Of a DNA stretch of 64,000 nt, positions 59,452 to 64,000 are shown piece after piece; the first letter of the stretch is position 1; each line of letters opens with the position of its first letter. The notes under the pieces are model-generated. The model did not search any database, was not told where the DNA came from, and saw only the letters and a program-made list of their open reading frames with translations. The stretch comes from Rufibacter sediminis (lineage in GTDB: Bacteria; Bacteroidota; Bacteroidia; Cytophagales; Hymenobacteraceae). The stretch covers positions 1 through 64,000 of the forward strand of contig NZ_JACOAF010000008.1 in assembly GCF_014269285.1 (NCBI RefSeq), read 5' to 3'. The translations under genes were made by a program, and so were the position numbers.

Positions 59452-60378
59452 ATGCAGTACCACCAGCCCGTTTTGTTGCAGGAATCGGTAGATGCGTTGG
59501 CCATTAAACCCGGCGGCATTTACGTAGACGTCACCTTTGGCGGTGGCGGCCACTCGGCGCACATCTTAACTCAGATGCAGGGGGGCCAGCTCTACTCCTT
59601 TGACCAGGACACCGATGCCGAGAAACAAGCCGAAAAGCTGATCTCCGATCAATTTACGTTTGTCAAAGCCAATTTCCGCTACCTCAAGAAATACCTGCGC
59701 CTCTACGGCGTGCGCCAAGTAGACGGCATTTTAGCTGACCTGGGCGTTTCCTCCCATCAGTTCAATACCGCTGAGCGCGGATTTTCCACCCGTTTTGACG
59801 GTCCGCTGGACATGCGCATGGACAAAGACAGTCCGCTTACCGCGCAGCAGGTGATTCTGGAATACTCAGAAGAGCAGCTGCATAAAATCTTCGGGTTGTA
59901 CGGTGAGGTGAAGAATGCCAAGACGCTGGCGCGGGAAGTAGTCTCCGCCAGAAACGTGCAGACCATTGAGACCATCGCTGATTTCAAGCAGGCCATTGCC
60001 GGCTGTACGCCCAAAGGAAAAGAGAACAAGTACCTGGCCCAGGTTTTCCAAGCGCTGCGCATTGAAGTGAACGATGAGCTGAAAGCCCTGGAGGAGATGC
60101 TGGAGCAAGCCGTGGAGGTACTGAAGCCGGGCGGAAGGCTGTCGGTGATTTCCTACCATTCCCTGGAAGATAGACTGGTGAAGAACTACATCGGCAAAGG
60201 CAAGTTCTTTGGGGAGGTGGAGAAAGATTTCTTCGGGAACGAGATTAAACCGCTTGATTCTGTAACCCGCAAGCCCATTGTGCCGGGCGCGCTGGAGTTG
60301 CAGGAGAATAACCGCTCCCGCAGCGCCAAACTGCGGGTGGCGCAGAAAAGAGAGACACCTGAATCGTCAAAGAAGTAG
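59452..60378 (+). CDS. rsmH: 16S rRNA (cytosine-1402 N4)-methyltransferase
   Basis: A 308-residue SAM-dependent methyltransferase (MraW) that modifies 16S rRNA C1402 in the P site. Motifs: DVTFGGGGHSAHIL (SAM loop), FDQDTDA, GILADLGVSSHQFN, GFSTRFDGPLDMRM and the C-terminal ISYHSLEDRLVKN. The length is normal. It is the second gene of the dcw cluster, six bases after mraZ. Confidence 0.96.
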   Translation: MQYHQPVLLQESVDALAIKPGGIYVDVTFGGGGHSAHILTQMQGGQLYSFDQDTDAEKQAEKLISDQFTFVKANFRYLKKYLRLYGVRQVDGILADLGVSSHQFNTAERGFSTRFDGPLDMRMDKDSPLTAQQVILEYSEEQLHKIFGLYGEVKNAKTLAREVVSARNVQTIETIADFKQAIAGCTPKGKENKYLAQVFQALRIEVNDELKALEEMLEQAVEVLKPGGRLSVISYHSLEDRLVKNYIGKGKFFGEVEKDFFGNEIKPLDSVTRKPIVPGALELQENNRSRSAKLRVAQKRETPESSKK

Positions 60379-60416
60379 AGAGATAGAAGGGGAGTAACAC
60401 ATTTTACGATTTAATT

Positions 60417-60857
60417 ATGGCAGTCAACACCGTACGTCCACAAGTGAATCGGCCCAAGGCAAACACCCTGCGGGAAGTGCCTAAGGTAGAGAAACCGCGT
60501 CCGGCCCGCCCGCCGCGCCAGAAGGGCACCAGTCTGTTTGAACTGTTAGACCGCTACACCAAAGTAGACTGGTTCTTCGCCGAAGGTCTGCCCGTGCGGT
60601 ACTTGCCCAAGGTGCTTTTCCTGATGGGTGTGACCTTGTTTTACATTGGCAACACCCACTACGCCGACCGCACGCTCCGCCGCATTGACAAAACCAAAGC
60701 CGAGACCGAGGACCTGCGCGCCGACTATACCACGTTGAAGTCTGATTACATGGAGGCGAGCAAACAGTCTGAGGTGGCCCGCAACGTGGAGCCCCTCGGT
60801 CTGATGGAAAGTTCAACTCCACCCATCCAAGTAGTTCTGAAGAAAGATGAATATTAA
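60417..60857 (+). CDS. ftsL: FtsL-like cell division protein
   Basis: A 146-residue bitopic membrane protein in the ftsL position. An N-terminal cytosolic part of about 65 residues rich in Pro/Arg/Lys is followed by one membrane segment (PKVLFLMGVTLFYIGNTHY), then a short periplasmic coiled coil (RRIDKTKAETEDLRADYTTLKSDYMEASKQSEVA). This is the Bacteroidota FtsL form. It would join FtsB/FtsQ and activate septal synthesis by FtsW-FtsI. It overlaps the next gene by 11 bp. Confidence 0.88.
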   Translation: MAVNTVRPQVNRPKANTLREVPKVEKPRPARPPRQKGTSLFELLDRYTKVDWFFAEGLPVRYLPKVLFLMGVTLFYIGNTHYADRTLRRIDKTKAETEDLRADYTTLKSDYMEASKQSEVARNVEPLGLMESSTPPIQVVLKKDEY

Positions 60858-63000
60858 GAGGTCCATCGTTACGCGCGTGCGGGTGGCTTTTTTGGCCATC
60901 TGTCTTTTCGCGTTCGCAATTATCTACAAAGTAGGGTACATCCAGTTCAAGGACGGCGACCGTTGGCGCGAGATTGCCAACGAGAAGCGGTTCCATTACC
61001 AACCGGTGTACGCCACCCGCGGAAACATCTATTCCAACGATGACCGCATCATGGCGACTTCTTTGCCGTTTTACCGGGTGGCCTTTGACCCCACCATTTC
61101 CCCGGACGATGTTTTCTCCAAAGGCATCGACTCCTTAGCCATTCAACTGTCCCGCTTCTACGGTGACCGTTCGCCGGAGTATTACAAGCGCAAAATCAAG
61201 AATGCCCGCAGCGCCGGACGTAAATACGTGCGCCTGAACGGCCGCCTCATCAATTACCAGGACAAGAAGATGATGGCCAAGTGGCCGGTATTCAGGGCTG
61301 GTAAGAACCGGGGCGGGGTGATTTTCGAGAAACTGGATCGTAGGTTCCTGCCGTTCGGGTCACTGGCCAAACGGACCATCGGGTTTATCAACGAAGACCG
61401 CAACGGAGCCGGTCTGGAGTTCTCTTTCAATCGCCATTTGGCCGGGAAGGACGGCGAGGCGCTGTATGAGCGCATGGCCGGGGGTAACAAGCCCATCAAT
61501 GACGGCACCGAGGTGAAACCCATGCCGGGTTTTGACATACAGACCACCATTGACATTAACCTGCAAGACGTTGCCGAGAACGCCCTGAACCGTGCGCTTA
61601 CCCTCAATGATGCCGCCCACGGTTGCGTGATTCTCATGGAAGTGAGCACCGGCCATATCAAAGCCATTGCCAACCTGGGCCGCCAGAGCGAAGGCGTGTA
61701 CGCCGAGGATTACAACTACGCGGTAGGTAACCAGGGCCGGACCGAGCCGGGCTCCACGTTCAAGCTGGCCTCCATGATGGCCCTGCTGGAAGAAACCGAC
61801 ATGAGCCTCACCGATACCGTGGATACCGGCAATGGTTCTGAGCGCATCGGCGGAGCCGTGAAAACGGATACCCACGGTAACGGAAAGATTACTTTACAGC
61901 AAGTTTTCGAAAAATCCTCCAATATCGGCGTAGCCAAGCTCATTCAACAGACGTTTGAGAGCAACCCGCAGAAGTACGTGGATTACCTGCACAAATTCGG
62001 GCTGCACCAGCCGCTGGGCTTCCAGATGAACGGCGAGGCGGTGCCGTACATCAAATCTCCCAAAGACCGTAGCTGGAGCCGTCCGTCGCTTTCTACTATG
62101 GCCATTGGCTATGAGCTGAAGATTTCTCCGTTGCAGACTTTGGCGTTCTATAACGCGGTGGCGAACAACGGTGTGAAAGTGCAGCCCATGATCGTGAAAA
62201 GCATCAAGCGCGCCGATCAGGTGCTGGAGTCCTTTGAAACGAAAGTGCTCAACCCCAGCATCTGCTCTGAGCAGACGGTGAAGGAACTGCGGCAGATGAT
62301 GGAAGGGGTTGTGGAGAACGGAACGGCCAAGAACCTGAAAAGCAAAGACTACAAAGTAGCCGGTAAAACCGGAACCGCCCGGAAGGTCATCAACGGCCAG
62401 TATACCCGTAAATATTCCACCTCTTTCGTGGGGTACTTCCCGGCAGATCGGCCTAAATACAGCTGTATCGTGATCATTGACAGCCCACAGAAAAACGCCC
62501 AGTACGGCGGTGACGTGGCCGCCCCGGTTTTCCGGGAACTCGCTGACAAAGCCTACGCTCAGGATCTGGCCATTCACGCGCCCATGGCGCGCCGTCCGGC
62601 AAACGTGGCACCTAAATTGCCGGTGCTGCACGCCGGAAACCAGGAAGAACTCACCATTCTCTGCAACAAACTGGGTGTGAGTGCGCATCCGCTGAGCCCC
62701 GAGGAAGACTGGGTACGGGTAGATACTCAGAAACATTCGGTGGCCCTGAAACCGGTGCCGGTGAAAATGGGCCAGGTGCCCGATGTAACCGATATGACCC
62801 TGCGCGATGCGCTGTTCATCCTGGGGAACCACGGGATCAAAGTGCGGGCCATCGGGTTCGGGCGGGTGGAGAGCCAAAGCATCCCGCCGGGAGAGCCTTT
62901 GGCCAAAGGAACAATTATGACCATTACACTTTCAAAACATGGCGCAACTAGAAAACCTGCTACAGGTACTCCAGTCACCGCAATTGCTCGGGCCTACTAA
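60847..63000 (+). CDS. ftsI: Penicillin-binding protein, FtsI/SpoVD type with PASTA domain
   Basis: A 717-residue class B transpeptidase for septal peptidoglycan. One N-terminal membrane segment (VAFLAICLFAFAIIYKVGYI), then a dimerisation domain (RGNIYSNDDRIMATSLP). The transpeptidase has Ser303 in GSTFKLAS (SxxK), SSN in KSSNIGVAK and KTGT in VAGKTGTARK. A single C-terminal PASTA domain (VPDVTDMTLRDALFILGNHGIKV) is unusual compared with proteobacterial FtsI and typical for this phylum. The last 62 bp overlap the start of murE in another frame. Confidence 0.95.
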   Translation: MNIKRSIVTRVRVAFLAICLFAFAIIYKVGYIQFKDGDRWREIANEKRFHYQPVYATRGNIYSNDDRIMATSLPFYRVAFDPTISPDDVFSKGIDSLAIQLSRFYGDRSPEYYKRKIKNARSAGRKYVRLNGRLINYQDKKMMAKWPVFRAGKNRGGVIFEKLDRRFLPFGSLAKRTIGFINEDRNGAGLEFSFNRHLAGKDGEALYERMAGGNKPINDGTEVKPMPGFDIQTTIDINLQDVAENALNRALTLNDAAHGCVILMEVSTGHIKAIANLGRQSEGVYAEDYNYAVGNQGRTEPGSTFKLASMMALLEETDMSLTDTVDTGNGSERIGGAVKTDTHGNGKITLQQVFEKSSNIGVAKLIQQTFESNPQKYVDYLHKFGLHQPLGFQMNGEAVPYIKSPKDRSWSRPSLSTMAIGYELKISPLQTLAFYNAVANNGVKVQPMIVKSIKRADQVLESFETKVLNPSICSEQTVKELRQMMEGVVENGTAKNLKSKDYKVAGKTGTARKVINGQYTRKYSTSFVGYFPADRPKYSCIVIIDSPQKNAQYGGDVAAPVFRELADKAYAQDLAIHAPMARRPANVAPKLPVLHAGNQEELTILCNKLGVSAHPLSPEEDWVRVDTQKHSVALKPVPVKMGQVPDVTDMTLRDALFILGNHGIKVRAIGFGRVESQSIPPGEPLAKGTIMTITLSKHGATRKPATGTPVTAIARAY

Positions 63001-64000
63001 CCCCGAGCTTTCTGCGTTAACGATGGATTCCCGCCAGGCAGGACCAGGCGTGGCTTTCTTTGCTATCCGGGGTACGCTCCGCGATGGCCATGACTATATA
63101 GAGACGGCCGTGCAGCAGGGCGTTTCGGTGGTGTTTTGCGAAAAACTGCCCCAAAACACTCCTGACACGGTAACCTTCGTGCAGGTACCCGATACCGCCG
63201 AAACCATGGGCTTGATCGCTGCTGAGTTCTACGGCAACCCTTCTAAGAAACTGAAACTGGTGGGCGTGACCGGCACTAATGGCAAAACCACCTGCGTGAC
63301 CTTGCTGCACAAACTGTACCGTGACTTGGGCTACAATGCCGGGTTGCTTTCTACGGTACAGAACCAGATTAACGAGACGGTGATCCCGGCTTCGCACACC
63401 ACGCCAGATGCCATCACTTTGCAAGGGTTGTTGGCGCAGATGGTGAAAGCCGGTTGCACGCACGCGTTCATGGAGGTGAGCTCGCATGCCCTGGTGCAGC
63501 ACCGCGTGACTGGGGTACAGTTCACCGGCGCCGTGTTCACCAACATCACCCACGACCACCTGGACTACCACGGTACTTTTGACGAATACATCAAAGCCAA
63601 GAAGCTGTTTTTCGATCACCTGAACAAGAAGGCGTTTGCCTTGGTGAACTCTGATGACAAGCGCGCCATGGTGATGCTGCAGAACACCAAAGCCACCAAA
63701 TACACCTACGCCCTCCGCAAAGAAGCTGATTTCAAAGCCCGTCTGCTGGATAACTCCATCCAGGGCTTGCAACTGGAGCTGGAAGGGCAGGAGGTTTGGT
63801 TCCGCCTGATCGGGACGTTCAACGCCTATAATCTGCTGGCGGTGTACGGCGCGGCCACGCTGCTGGGCGAAGACAAGCAGGAAGTGCTGGCGAGTTTGTC
63901 TAGCCTGACCTCGGCCGCGGGCCGATTCGATTACGTGGTGTCGCCGGGGCAGATTACCGGTATTGTGGATTACGCCCACACGCCTGATGCGCTGGAGAAC
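62939..64000 (+). CDS. murE: UDP-N-acetylmuramoyl-L-alanyl-D-glutamate ligase MurE, partial
   Basis: The first 354 codons, cut by the window end. It adds the third amino acid (probably meso-diaminopimelate) to the UDP-MurNAc dipeptide. Marks: LTMDSRQAGPGVAFFAIRG at the N-terminus, ATP loop VGVTGTNGKTT, HTTPDAITLQ, MEVSSHALVQHRV, NITHDHLDYHG and VDYAHTPDALEN at the end. The DAP/Lys specificity motif lies beyond the window. The ATG at 62939 lies inside ftsI; a later ATG at 63023 would remove conserved residues before MDSR. Around 63124-63160 the coding DNA resembles the 37-bp palindrome family. Confidence 0.95.
   Translation, partial: MAQLENLLQVLQSPQLLGPTNPELSALTMDSRQAGPGVAFFAIRGTLRDGHDYIETAVQQGVSVVFCEKLPQNTPDTVTFVQVPDTAETMGLIAAEFYGNPSKKLKLVGVTGTNGKTTCVTLLHKLYRDLGYNAGLLSTVQNQINETVIPASHTTPDAITLQGLLAQMVKAGCTHAFMEVSSHALVQHRVTGVQFTGAVFTNITHDHLDYHGTFDEYIKAKKLFFDHLNKKAFALVNSDDKRAMVMLQNTKATKYTYALRKEADFKARLLDNSIQGLQLELEGQEVWFRLIGTFNAYNLLAVYGAATLLGEDKQEVLASLSSLTSAAGRFDYVVSPGQITGIVDYAHTPDALEN

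Noticed and set aside
63017-63979. 320-residue antisense frame at the right end.
   Set aside because: It lies opposite the clearly recognisable murE gene.
1-64000. tRNA, rRNA, insertion sequences, integrases or prophage genes.
   Set aside because: None recognised on either strand.

Overview
The window looks like the chromosome of a pigmented, aerobic member of the Bacteroidota, most likely a Cytophagales/Hymenobacteraceae bacterium of the Rufibacter-Pontibacter type. The evidence is: proteins with type IX secretion (T9SS) C-terminal sorting domains, TonB-dependent receptors with carboxypeptidase-like N-terminal domains, a DUF4249 lipoprotein, promoters of the TANNTTTG type, a short Bacteroidota-style FtsL, and a carotenoid locus carrying a B12-type MerR regulator and an ECF sigma factor. 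The genus is an inference; there is no rRNA or tRNA gene in the window to confirm it.

Layout. 0-10 kb: a DEAD-box helicase, two tandem paralogous secreted adhesin-like proteins with a near-identical 5' block, a family III CoA transferase and an unknown protein. 10-16 kb: ABC-F ATPase, SPW-repeat membrane protein, glutamate racemase, and a pair that resembles E. coli ygiB-ygiC (lipoprotein plus ATP-grasp enzyme). 16-22 kb: a sulfur locus made of a Crp/Fnr regulator, a TauE/SafE exporter, a persulfide-dioxygenase-like/rhodanese fusion and a split YeeE/YedE transporter. Two of its promoters carry the same palindrome GTGAC-N4-GTCAC at exactly the same distance from the -7 box. 22-29 kb: rarA, a hybrid-like two-component pair, sppA and a purine nucleoside phosphorylase. 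29-41 kb: TonB receptor plus DUF4249, an M61 peptidase, a MacB-like permease, and a divergent sigma-54-type response regulator with its histidine kinase. 41-44 kb: thioredoxin, a lipase-like lipoprotein and an enoyl-CoA hydratase. 44-52 kb: the carotenoid region (crtZ, B12-MerR, ECF sigma, crtI, crtB, an unknown coupled gene, ispH, crtW); it would make hydroxylated and ketolated carotenoids, but no lycopene cyclase gene is in the window. 52-59 kb, minus strand: M1 peptidase, alpha/beta hydrolase, then a metal-type module (HMA protein, TonB receptor with a Cys-Cys plug motif, HYC_CC_PP-type protein). 59-64 kb: the start of the division and cell-wall (dcw) cluster mraZ-rsmH-ftsL-ftsI-murE; murE runs off the window.

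The most striking non-coding feature is a family of about thirty dispersed imperfect palindromes of about 37 bp (left half like GTTTTAGGGCTGTTTTC, right half like GAAAACAGCCCTAAAAC). They sit in intergenic DNA across the whole window, both 3' of genes and directly against start codons. Several form the tip of longer perfect hairpins that look like terminators. Other repeat families (a 157-174 bp element with terminal inverted repeats, a 120 bp element, and several long palindromes) pile up in the few gene-poor gaps (10.0-10.4, 15.8-16.0, 19.9-20.5, 29.1-29.7 and 40.8-41.5 kb). Upstream of mraZ a cluster of DnaA-box sequences adjoins 10-bp-spaced TGGGN repeats that match the MraZ operator pattern. 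No CRISPR array, insertion sequence, prophage or tRNA was found.
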